This document shows positions 7,454 through 14,545 of a stretch of DNA of 64,000 nucleotides, in pieces. Each line of letters starts with the position of its first letter. Positions within the stretch are counted from its first letter, which is position 1. The stretch covers positions 372,001 through 436,000 of the forward strand of contig CAKVHV010000001.1 of assembly GCA_934754475.1 (NCBI GenBank), in the 5' to 3' direction. Origin of the DNA: an uncultured Clostridia bacterium (GTDB taxonomy: Bacteria; Bacillota; Clostridia; Christensenellales; UBA1242). The notes under the pieces were generated by a model. The model had not been told where the DNA came from, did no database searches, and worked only from the letters and a program-made list of their open reading frames with translations. A program made the translations under genes and the position numbers.

Positions 7454-8506
7454 ATGGAAGACGAAGAAAGATTTATAACTTCGACCAAAAATTTGAGTGA
7501 AAGCGAAGTTGAAAATACTCTTAGACCGACATCAATGGAAGATTATGTCGGACAAGAAAAAATCAAAAAGAATTTGAGTGTATATATTAAGGCGGCTAAG
7601 CAAAGGGGAGACGCACTTGACCACGTTCTTTTGTATGGCCCACCGGGACTTGGAAAGACAACTCTTTCGCATATTATTGCAAATGAACTTGGGACAAATA
7701 TCAAAATAACAAGTGGTCCAGCGATTGAAAAAGTTGCCGACCTTGCTAGTATTCTTAGCAATATGCAACGAAACGAAGTTTTGTTTATTGACGAAATTCA
7801 TAGACTAAGCAGGTCTGTCGAAGAAGTTTTGTATCCAGCCATGGAAGATTTTGCACTAGATATAATTTTAGGCAAAGGTCCAGGTGCAAGAACCATGCGA
7901 ATTAATGTTGAACCTTTTACACTAATTGGTGCAACAACTAAGGCGGGCATGCTTACTGGTCCACTTAGAGATAGATTTGGTGTTGTTTGTAGGTTGGAGA
8001 TGTATACTCCCGAAGAACTTGGCAAGATTATTAGTCGTAGTGCTAATATTTTGGGAACACCAATTGATGCGGATGCTTGTATGGAACTAGCAAAACGTAG
8101 TCGTGGAACTCCAAGAATTGCCAATAGACTTCTCAAACGTATAAGAGACTTTGCCGAAGTTGAAGGAAGTCCAAGAATTACTAATGAAATCTGCAAAAAA
8201 TCCTTGGAGATATTGGAAGTTGATGATTTGGGACTTGACTTTACGGATAGAATTTTGCTTGAAACTATTATAGATAAATTTCATGGTGGCCCAGTTGGTC
8301 TTAATACATTGGGTGCTGCAACAGGCGAAGATGCAAATACAATTGAAGATGTTTATGAGCCTTATCTTATTCAACTTGGATTTATAGCGAGAACTCCTAG
8401 GGGTAGAGTTGTACTTCCTAATGCCTACAAACATCTTGGCAAAAAATTAACAGCAAAAAATCAAGAATACTTAAAATTATTTGTGGAAAGTGAAGATAAT
8501 GAATAA
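7454..8506 (+). CDS. ruvB: Holliday junction helicase RuvB
   Basis: RuvB is the hexameric AAA+ motor that drives branch migration. The 350-residue product has the N-terminal LRPTSMEDYVGQEKIK, Walker A (GPPGLGKTTLS), Walker B (VLFIDEIHRLSRSVEEVLYP), sensor 1 (IGATTKAGMLTGPLRDRFG, which includes the arginine finger region) and the C-terminal winged helix with TPRGRVVLPNAY. Length is normal. An AGGAG site precedes the ATG. Its last eight bases overlap the start of queA. Confidence 0.97.
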   Translation: MEDEERFITSTKNLSESEVENTLRPTSMEDYVGQEKIKKNLSVYIKAAKQRGDALDHVLLYGPPGLGKTTLSHIIANELGTNIKITSGPAIEKVADLASILSNMQRNEVLFIDEIHRLSRSVEEVLYPAMEDFALDIILGKGPGARTMRINVEPFTLIGATTKAGMLTGPLRDRFGVVCRLEMYTPEELGKIISRSANILGTPIDADACMELAKRSRGTPRIANRLLKRIRDFAEVEGSPRITNEICKKSLEILEVDDLGLDFTDRILLETIIDKFHGGPVGLNTLGAATGEDANTIEDVYEPYLIQLGFIARTPRGRVVLPNAYKHLGKKLTAKNQEYLKLFVESEDNE

Positions 8507-9542
8507 AGGAAATGTTGACTTATTAAATACTAAATCATACTTTTATAACTTGCCCGAAGAACTTATTGCTCAAACACCAGCCGAGCCAAGGGATTCATCA
8601 AGACTACTTGTTTATCATAAGTCAAGTGGAGAGATTGAACACAAGATTTTTAGAGACATTGTAGACTATCTCAAGCCCGGTGATGTCTTGGTTGTTAATA
8701 ACACAAGAGTATTGCCAGCACGTCTTTATGGAAAAAAAGAAAGTGGGGCAAAAATTGAAGTCTTACTTCTCAAAAGAATTGATTTAAATACATGGGAAAC
8801 TCTCGCTAAACCCGGGAAAAGACTTAAAGTAGGCACAGAAATTATATTCTCAGAAAATCTCAAAGGTGTTATCAAATCTGACACGGATTTTGGCGGAAAA
8901 ATAATTGAGTTTGAATTTGATGGTGTTTTTGAAGACATAATTTCAAAATGCGGAGTTATGCCACTTCCACCATATATTCACAAACAATACAAAGACAAAG
9001 AAAGATACCAAACAGTTTATAACAAAATCACAGGAAGTAGTGCCGCTCCAACTGCTGGGCTTCATTTCACAAACGAACTTTTGGAAAAGATTAGGGCAAA
9101 GGGTGTTGAGATTATTGAAGTATTATTGCACGTTGGATTGGGAACTTTTAGACCAGTCAACGAAGATAATATTTTGGAACACAAAATGCACAGCGAATAT
9201 ATCGAAGTAACAAGCGAAAATGCAACCAAACTTAACAATGCAAAACGTGAAGGTAGACGAATTATTGCAGTTGGAACAACGTCTGTTAGAGTTTTGGAGA
9301 GTGCAACTGATGAGAATGGAATAATTCATCCTTGTCAAAAAGAAACGGATATATTTATCTATCCGGGATACAAATTCAAAATGGTCGATGCTCTAATTAC
9401 TAATTTCCACTTGCCAGAAAGTACGCTTATTATGCTAGTTTCTGCATTCATTGGATTTGATGAAACTATGAAGATGTATAATACTGCTGTCAAAGAAAAA
9501 TATAGATTTTTTAGTTTCGGCGATGCAACGTTACTTATTTAA
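8499..9542 (+). CDS. queA: tRNA preQ1(34) S-adenosylmethionine ribosyltransferase-isomerase QueA
   Basis: QueA transfers and isomerises the ribosyl group of AdoMet onto preQ1 in tRNA to form epoxyqueuosine. The 347-residue product shows YNLPEELIAQTPAEPRDSSRLLVY near the start, then VVNNTRVLPARLYG, then AAPTAGLHFTNELLEKI and VGLGTFRPV, all family landmarks. The ATG at 8499 overlaps the ruvB end by 8 bases. An earlier in-frame ATG at 8481 is less likely, because the weak GGAAAG site at 8484-8489 fits 8499 and the extra six residues are not family-like. It pairs with tgt downstream, the next enzyme type in queuosine metabolism. Confidence 0.95.
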   Translation: MNKGNVDLLNTKSYFYNLPEELIAQTPAEPRDSSRLLVYHKSSGEIEHKIFRDIVDYLKPGDVLVVNNTRVLPARLYGKKESGAKIEVLLLKRIDLNTWETLAKPGKRLKVGTEIIFSENLKGVIKSDTDFGGKIIEFEFDGVFEDIISKCGVMPLPPYIHKQYKDKERYQTVYNKITGSSAAPTAGLHFTNELLEKIRAKGVEIIEVLLHVGLGTFRPVNEDNILEHKMHSEYIEVTSENATKLNNAKREGRRIIAVGTTSVRVLESATDENGIIHPCQKETDIFIYPGYKFKMVDALITNFHLPESTLIMLVSAFIGFDETMKMYNTAVKEKYRFFSFGDATLLI

Positions 9543-9565
9543 TTTGAATTAATAAAAGGATAAAT

Positions 9566-10708
9566 ATGGACAAATTTAGTTTTGAAACAAAATGTGTATG
9601 CTCTCAATCTGGTGCTAGAATTGGTGAGTTTAAAACTCCACATGGAGTAATAGAAACACCAGTTTTTATGCCAGTTGGAACTCAAGCAACTGTTAAAAGT
9701 TTGACACCAGAAGATTTGAAAAAAATTAATACACAAATTTTGCTTAGCAACACATATCACTTACATCTAAGACCTGGCGAAGAAATTGTCAAAAATGCTG
9801 GTGGTCTACACAAATTTATGAATTGGGACAGACCAATTCTTACTGATTCGGGCGGTTTTCAAGTATTTTCGCTTGCTGACCTTAGAAAAATTACTGACGA
9901 AGGTGTAGAATTTAGGTCTCATCTAAATGGTGAAAAACTATATATTACTCCCGAAAAATGTATGGAAATTGAAGAAGCACTTGGTGCAGATATTATAATG
10001 CAGTTTGATGAATGTACTACTTATGGCACTAGTTATGAAAAGAGTAAAAAAGCGATGAACAGAACTCTTGATTGGCTTGATAGATGTTATAATTATCACA
10101 AAAACGATAACCAAGCCTTGTTTCCAATTGTTCAAGGGAATTTTTACAAAGATTTAAGACTTGAAAGTTTGGAAAGAACTAAACCTTATATCACATATGG
10201 AATGGCTATAGGTGGACTATCTGTAGGCGAACCAAAAGAGATTATGTACGAAATGTTGGATACTCTCAAACCACATCTTCCAAATAATGTTCCAAGATAC
10301 TTGATGGGGGTAGGCAGTCCAGATTGCATTTTGGAAGGTGTAATTAGGGGTGTTGATATGTTTGACTGTGTATTGCCAACTAGAATTGCACGTAACGGAA
10401 CAGCATTTACTCACGATGGCAAAGTTGTTGTGCGTAATGCTATTTACAAAGACGACTATACTCCGCTTGATTCCGAGTGCGATTGTGAATGTTGTAAGAA
10501 TTACACCAAAGCATATCTTAGACACTTAGTCAATACTGGAGAAATTCTTGGTGCAAGACTACTTAGTATTCACAACATAAGATTTTTAACCAAACTCATG
10601 GAAGATATCAAAGACGCAATTAGAAATAATTGTTTGCTTGACTTTAAGGATAAATTTTTGGCACGTTATAATGCGGGCGAAATCAAAAATTCTAAGTCAA
10701 AAAAATAA
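9566..10708 (+). CDS. tgt: tRNA-guanine transglycosylase
   Basis: Tgt swaps guanine 34 of GUN-anticodon tRNAs for preQ1. The 380-residue protein has MPVGTQATVKSLTPEDL, DSGGFQVFSL with the general base aspartate, HLNGEKLYITPE, the nucleophile aspartate in FDCVLPTRIARNG, and the zinc site (CDCECC plus a later histidine in YLRHL). All expected residues are visible and the length is normal. AAGGA precedes the ATG. It lies 23 bases after queA, and the two work in the same pathway. No queuosine transporter or preQ1 synthesis gene is in the window. Confidence 0.97.
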   Translation: MDKFSFETKCVCSQSGARIGEFKTPHGVIETPVFMPVGTQATVKSLTPEDLKKINTQILLSNTYHLHLRPGEEIVKNAGGLHKFMNWDRPILTDSGGFQVFSLADLRKITDEGVEFRSHLNGEKLYITPEKCMEIEEALGADIIMQFDECTTYGTSYEKSKKAMNRTLDWLDRCYNYHKNDNQALFPIVQGNFYKDLRLESLERTKPYITYGMAIGGLSVGEPKEIMYEMLDTLKPHLPNNVPRYLMGVGSPDCILEGVIRGVDMFDCVLPTRIARNGTAFTHDGKVVVRNAIYKDDYTPLDSECDCECCKNYTKAYLRHLVNTGEILGARLLSIHNIRFLTKLMEDIKDAIRNNCLLDFKDKFLARYNAGEIKNSKSKK

Positions 10709-10744
10709 ACTTACAAAAATAGATAAATTTTGATAATTTTTTGT

Positions 10745-10773
10745 TTGTTTTTTGAAAAGTTATTTGATATAAT
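10745..10773 (+). promoter_or_regulatory. Extended -10 promoter for yajC
   Basis: TATAAT (10768-10773) is preceded by TGA (10765-10767), the extended -10 form. TTGTTT (10745-10750) lies 17 bases upstream as a weak -35. Confidence 0.6.
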
Positions 10774-10846
10774 ACTTATGTCAAATTTATAATGAAATTG
10801 CTTAAATTTTTAAATGATTTCAAAAATCAATATTAAGGAGAAAAAA

Positions 10847-11338
10847 ATGAATTTATTATTATCTGCATTTGGTGACTGGTTTAGCAAAAACTGGATAATT
10901 TTGGTTCTTATCGTACTTGCTATTGCATTACTAGTTCCAACTTATCTAAGACAAAAAAAGGAAGTTAATGCTCGTAACGAACTAAATAATACTATCAAAA
11001 AAGGCACAAAGATTATAACAACTGCCGGTGTTTATGGTGTTGTTGAAAGCATTGAAGAAACAACAGACGGCAAAGTTGTTACAATTATTACTGGCAACTC
11101 AAAAAATCCAACAACTATGACAATTCATATCAATGCAATTGGCGGAATTGACAACAAATCTTCGGTTGTAGCAGACAAAACTAGCGAAAAGGTTAGCGAA
11201 GAGAAAGTTGAAAAACAAGAAAATGTTGAAGAAAAAGTTGAAACTCCAGTTGAAAAAGAAACTGAAGAGCCAAAAGAAAAACCAGAAACAACCAAAAAGA
11301 CAACTGCAAAAAAATCAACTAAAAAATCTACAAAATAA
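10847..11338 (+). CDS. yajC: Preprotein translocase subunit YajC, with long charged tail
   Basis: YajC is a small membrane partner of SecDF. The 163-residue product has one transmembrane helix (about residues 13-34), then the YajC core with KKGTKIITTAGVYGVVESI and a beta strand set ending in AIGGI. After about residue 108 a low-complexity tail of Glu, Lys and Thr follows, ending in repeated TKKSTK units. Typical YajC is 85-110 residues, so the tail of about 55 is extra. I chose ATG 10847 because AAGGAG lies at 10835-10840. An in-frame ATG at 10814 has no such site. It precedes secD and secF, as expected. Confidence 0.9.
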   Translation: MNLLLSAFGDWFSKNWIILVLIVLAIALLVPTYLRQKKEVNARNELNNTIKKGTKIITTAGVYGVVESIEETTDGKVVTIITGNSKNPTTMTIHINAIGGIDNKSSVVADKTSEKVSEEKVEKQENVEEKVETPVEKETEEPKEKPETTKKTTAKKSTKKSTK

Positions 11339-11345
11339 TTAATTT

Positions 11346-11370
11346 GACTTGCAAAACTGCAAGTCTTTTT
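11346..11370 (+). terminator. Terminator of yajC
   Basis: An 8-bp perfect stem (11346-11353 with 11358-11365) with loop AAAC runs into TTTTT. It lies 7 bases after the stop. Confidence 0.8.
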
Positions 11371-11436
11371 ATTTTTTATCATAAAGTAATTTTTAATTTC
11401 ATATATTCTTTTGAAGTAAAATTTGGAAGGTATAAT

Positions 11437-11823
11437 ATGAATTTGGAAGGAACAAAAAATAAAAATACATTTTTAAATTATTTAAAAGGTGCTTTGGTTG
11501 CTTTATCTACAACACTTATTTTAATTTTGCTATTTGCTGTACTTGTTAGATTTTTGAATATCTCGGATAGTTGGATTTTTCCTGTCAATCAAGTAATCAA
11601 AGTTATTAGTCTAACATTAGGATTGTCTTTAATGCTCAAAGACAAAGAAAAAGGCTTTGTAAAAGGGCTAATTTTAGGTATAATTTATTATTTGCTTAGT
11701 TTTGTAATATTTAGTATTCTACAAGCAAAATTTTCAATAAGTATCAAAAATTTGTATGACTTTTTGCTAACTACTTTTGCAAGTGGTCTTATTGGAATTA
11801 TTCTTGTTAATATCAAAAAATAA
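11437..11823 (+). CDS. Small membrane protein, TIGR04086-like
   Basis: This 128-residue, very hydrophobic protein has four predicted transmembrane helices at about 17-40, 47-65, 70-92 and 103-126. Short basic loops such as LMLKDKEKGFVKG lie between the second and third. Its size, the KG motif after the second helix and its place right after yajC match the uncharacterised TIGR04086 family of Clostridia. That family is often linked to the yajC region and the SCIFF peptide locus. I see no SCIFF gene here. I chose ATG 11437 because GGAAGG lies at 11425-11430. The frame is open upstream, but that part has no such site. Confidence 0.62.
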   Translation: MNLEGTKNKNTFLNYLKGALVALSTTLILILLFAVLVRFLNISDSWIFPVNQVIKVISLTLGLSLMLKDKEKGFVKGLILGIIYYLLSFVIFSILQAKFSISIKNLYDFLLTTFASGLIGIILVNIKK

Positions 11824-11926
11824 TTAAATTTTATAAATAATAATTTTGTTTTAAGATTTAATTGTTTTGTCGTCTAGTAATCAAAAATTATAACAAACAT
11901 AATAAAAATCAATTAAAAAATTAATT

Positions 11927-11961
11927 AATTCTTTGAGAATATGACTCAAAGAATTTTTTTT
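11927..11961 (+). terminator. Strong terminator before secD
   Basis: An 11-bp perfect stem (11927-11937 with 11945-11955) and a T run to 11961 end the small membrane protein's transcript. The rest of 11824-12186 is AT-rich and holds only the secD promoter and one copy of a 12-bp repeat. I see no gene in it. Confidence 0.85.
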
Positions 11962-12038
11962 GAAATTAAAAAAAATTTACTTTTAAAAAATATAATTAAA
12001 AAATCAAGTATTTTTAGGATAATTTGACCCAAAATGAA

Positions 12039-12068
12039 TTGACTTATTTTTGGAATATATTGTATAAT
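12039..12068 (+). promoter_or_regulatory. Promoter of secD-secF
   Basis: TTGACT (12039-12044) and TATAAT (12063-12068) are 18 bases apart. The predicted start leaves a leader of about 110 bases before secD. A TTGCATAGTATT copy lies within the leader at 12089-12100. Confidence 0.7.
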
Positions 12069-12088
12069 TGTATGTGATTAATTAAGTT

Positions 12089-12100
12089 TTGCATAGTATT
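12089..12100 (+). repeat. TTGCATAGTATT motif, copy 1 (secD leader)
   Basis: The 12-mer recurs exactly at 46512-46523, upstream of the PadR-like gene, and on the minus strand at 45246-45257. A near copy lies at 45261-45271. It is not a palindrome. It may be an operator half-site or a chance repeat in AT-rich DNA. Confidence 0.45.
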
Positions 12101-12186
12101 AATTATTTTTTTGATTATAATGTCTTGAAATTAATAATATTGGCAATTATTAATTATAAATGACTTTTATATTTTTGGAGCAATAA

Positions 12187-13473
12187 ATGAAGAAAAAAAG
12201 AGCAATTAGAAATTATGTACTTGTTAGTATTTTTATTGTTTTGAGTTTACTTTTAACATTTATTTCATTTCCTGTTCCCGGAACAAATTACAACTACTTA
12301 GGTATTGGCAATTTGCATATGGGTTTGGAACTTAATGGTGGAATAAAAAATACTTACAATTTGGAAGTCGCAGACTGGTACGAAGGCAACAAAATGGATG
12401 CTTACAACAAAGCAGTTGATAGAATTCAATACTTACTAGACCTAAATTATTCTGATGCCAAAGTATACTTGTGTTCTGACGACAAATTAACTGTCGAAGT
12501 TCCTGATACTTCTATAAACACAAACTACTTGGTTGGACTTATTGAGATGAAGTCTGAATCGGGTAAAGATGCCGAAGCAAAAGTAACAGGTCAAGATATT
12601 GCTAGTGTTAAGTATATGCTTAGCGGAACTACTCATGGTGTTTATATTGAGTTTACCGAAAAAGGCAAAGAAAAATTTGCAAAACTTACAAAGGAAGTTG
12701 CAAGTTCAGATAGCCAAACTATGTATATTTACATGGACAAAGACTATGAACATGCTTTCTCAGAGCCAAAAGTAACCGAAGAAAATAGTTATGGATACAC
12801 TTTTATTTCGGGGTCGGGAATTACTAACAAAAAAACTGGCGAAGAATATGCTAGAAAGTTGGAAAGTTCACTTATCGGTGTTAATATGTCGACCGAACTT
12901 GACCCAATTGAAGTCAAAGGCACTTTTGGAAATGCGACTAAGATTGCAATTTATGTTACAACTGTTGTTATAGTTATTGCCTGTGTTATAATTGGCGTTA
13001 TATTATTTAGAGAATTGGGCTTGGTTTCAATGCTTTCTTATATTTTCGCACTTATGGTTAGTGTTATTATTTCGGCACTATGTGATATGCAAGTTACATT
13101 CGCTGGCTGGTTTGGATTTATGTTGGGATTTGTATTCAATTACTTCCTTCATATGTTCTATCTAAATAGAGTCAAAAAAGAATATGCTATGGGCAAGAAA
13201 TTCATTGTTTCATTTACTTCTGCATACAAACCTGCATTATTTAATATTTTGGATGTTCTACTAATTACAACTGGAACAGTGCTACTAACTATGATTGTTC
13301 CAAGCAACGCGATTAGAATTATGGCTCTTAACTTTGTAATTACAATTCCTGCAACTGCGTTTACTAGCTTGTTCTTAAACAAAGTTCTTGCAGTTGATTA
13401 CACAGCTTTCAATCTTAGAAACGAAAAGAAAGTTAACTTTGTAAGGGGGGATGAAATTGATGAAGTCGAATAA
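12187..13473 (+). CDS. secD: Protein translocase subunit SecD (divergent)
   Basis: SecD with SecF and YajC helps SecYEG by pulling substrates on the outer side of the membrane, normally using the proton gradient. The 428-residue protein keeps the layout. It has an N-terminal helix (9-28), a large outer domain with a weak D1 motif (HMGLELNGG instead of the usual LGLDLRGG), a second motif around TGQDI, and five C-terminal helices. The helix that normally carries the proton-relay aspartate in a G-M-A-V-D-A-N-V motif reads GFMLGFVFNYFLHMFYL here and has no acidic residue. Identity rests on topology, length and the downstream secF. GGAG precedes the ATG, and it overlaps secF by 14 bases. Confidence 0.85.
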   Translation: MKKKRAIRNYVLVSIFIVLSLLLTFISFPVPGTNYNYLGIGNLHMGLELNGGIKNTYNLEVADWYEGNKMDAYNKAVDRIQYLLDLNYSDAKVYLCSDDKLTVEVPDTSINTNYLVGLIEMKSESGKDAEAKVTGQDIASVKYMLSGTTHGVYIEFTEKGKEKFAKLTKEVASSDSQTMYIYMDKDYEHAFSEPKVTEENSYGYTFISGSGITNKKTGEEYARKLESSLIGVNMSTELDPIEVKGTFGNATKIAIYVTTVVIVIACVIIGVILFRELGLVSMLSYIFALMVSVIISALCDMQVTFAGWFGFMLGFVFNYFLHMFYLNRVKKEYAMGKKFIVSFTSAYKPALFNILDVLLITTGTVLLTMIVPSNAIRIMALNFVITIPATAFTSLFLNKVLAVDYTAFNLRNEKKVNFVRGDEIDEVE

Positions 13474-14479
13474 TAAATTGAATATTATTTCAAGATTTAA
13501 ATATTGGATGTTAATTCCTATTGTCCTATTGGTTGTATCTATAATTTTTGGATTTGTATTTGGTCTTAATTATGACTATGACTTCAAAACAGTTAGTTCT
13601 TTTGATGTTAAATTTAACACAACTGTAACTAATACAGAATACAAGGAATTATCCAAACAACTAAAAACCCTTGTTAAATCTGAATTTACTGATTTTAGAA
13701 TTGAAAAAATTGGTGATGGTGCTCAAAACGGACTACTTGTCAAAATCGCCAATGAGAATGGAGAATTTGATACTCAAATCGAAAGTCTCAAAAATACAAT
13801 TGAAACAAAATTACTAGAAAATACTGGCGACAAAGTATCCAGTCCAGTTACAATTACAACCACAGATACTTATAATATCTTGCCAAAAGATGCATCATCG
13901 CTAATCGGATACTCAGTTTTGGCAATGACATGTATTATGTTATTTGTATTTATCTATTATGCAATTAGATATAATTTGACAGCAAGTGTGTCAATTGTAT
14001 TGACAATTCTCTTTGAAATTGCTATGCTACTTACTGTAATGATAGTGGCTAGAATACCATTTAATTACTATTTTGTTGTATCATATTTTGTTATGACTAT
14101 ATCTACAATTATAATTTCAAGTTACTTGAACAATTATATAAGGTCAAATCTTAATGTTGAAAAATACAATAAATATAGTAATGCTGACAGGGTTTATGAT
14201 GCGTATGCACGCACTATTAAACCTATAATGATTTTTGTTGCACTTTTAAGTTTGTCTTTGTTTGCAATAATGTTCTTTGGAAATTCAACTCTAATTTATA
14301 CAATGCTTTCGATTATAGTTTCACTTATGGTCGGATTATTTGGCATTTACTTCTTTGAATTTAGTATTTGGTCTTTTTGGTACAAAAAAGACAAGGATGC
14401 TACTCTTAGAAGAAAAATTGAAGCTGAAAAGAAGAAATCTACACAAAGTTCAAAGTCTGATGACAAAATCGTTGTTTAA
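13460..14479 (+). CDS. secF: Protein translocase subunit SecF (divergent)
   Basis: SecF is the six-helix partner of SecD. The 339-residue product has helix 1 at about 15-35, an outer domain, then five helices between about 150 and 310, and a basic cytoplasmic tail. The helix that in typical SecF reads S-L-N-D-T-I-V-V-F-D-R-I-R-E reads TISTIIISSYLNNYIRSNL here. Neither the relay aspartate nor the D-R pair is present. I chose ATG 13460 because AAGGGGGG lies at 13443-13450 with 9 bases spacing. The in-frame ATG at 13451 touches that site. A terminator follows, so secD-secF form one transcript. Confidence 0.83.
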   Translation: MKSNNKLNIISRFKYWMLIPIVLLVVSIIFGFVFGLNYDYDFKTVSSFDVKFNTTVTNTEYKELSKQLKTLVKSEFTDFRIEKIGDGAQNGLLVKIANENGEFDTQIESLKNTIETKLLENTGDKVSSPVTITTTDTYNILPKDASSLIGYSVLAMTCIMLFVFIYYAIRYNLTASVSIVLTILFEIAMLLTVMIVARIPFNYYFVVSYFVMTISTIIISSYLNNYIRSNLNVEKYNKYSNADRVYDAYARTIKPIMIFVALLSLSLFAIMFFGNSTLIYTMLSIIVSLMVGLFGIYFFEFSIWSFWYKKDKDATLRRKIEAEKKKSTQSSKSDDKIVV

Positions 14480-14485
14480 CAATAA

Positions 14486-14518
14486 AAGCCCTTTGTTACC
14501 AAGGGGCTTTTTGTTTTT
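14486..14518 (+). terminator. Terminator of secD-secF
   Basis: A stem of AGCCCTTTG with CAAGGGGCT (one G-T pair) and loop TTAC is followed by a T-rich run. It is one of the few GC-rich hairpins in the window. Confidence 0.82.
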
Positions 14519-14545
14519 TGGTAGTAGCCTTTAAAAGGTTAGGAT

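Noticed and set aside
11824..12186. Possible SCIFF peptide gene, expected near the yajC and TIGR04086 genes in Clostridia
   Set aside because: No short frame with six cysteines exists on either strand. The region is terminator, promoter and AT-rich leader.
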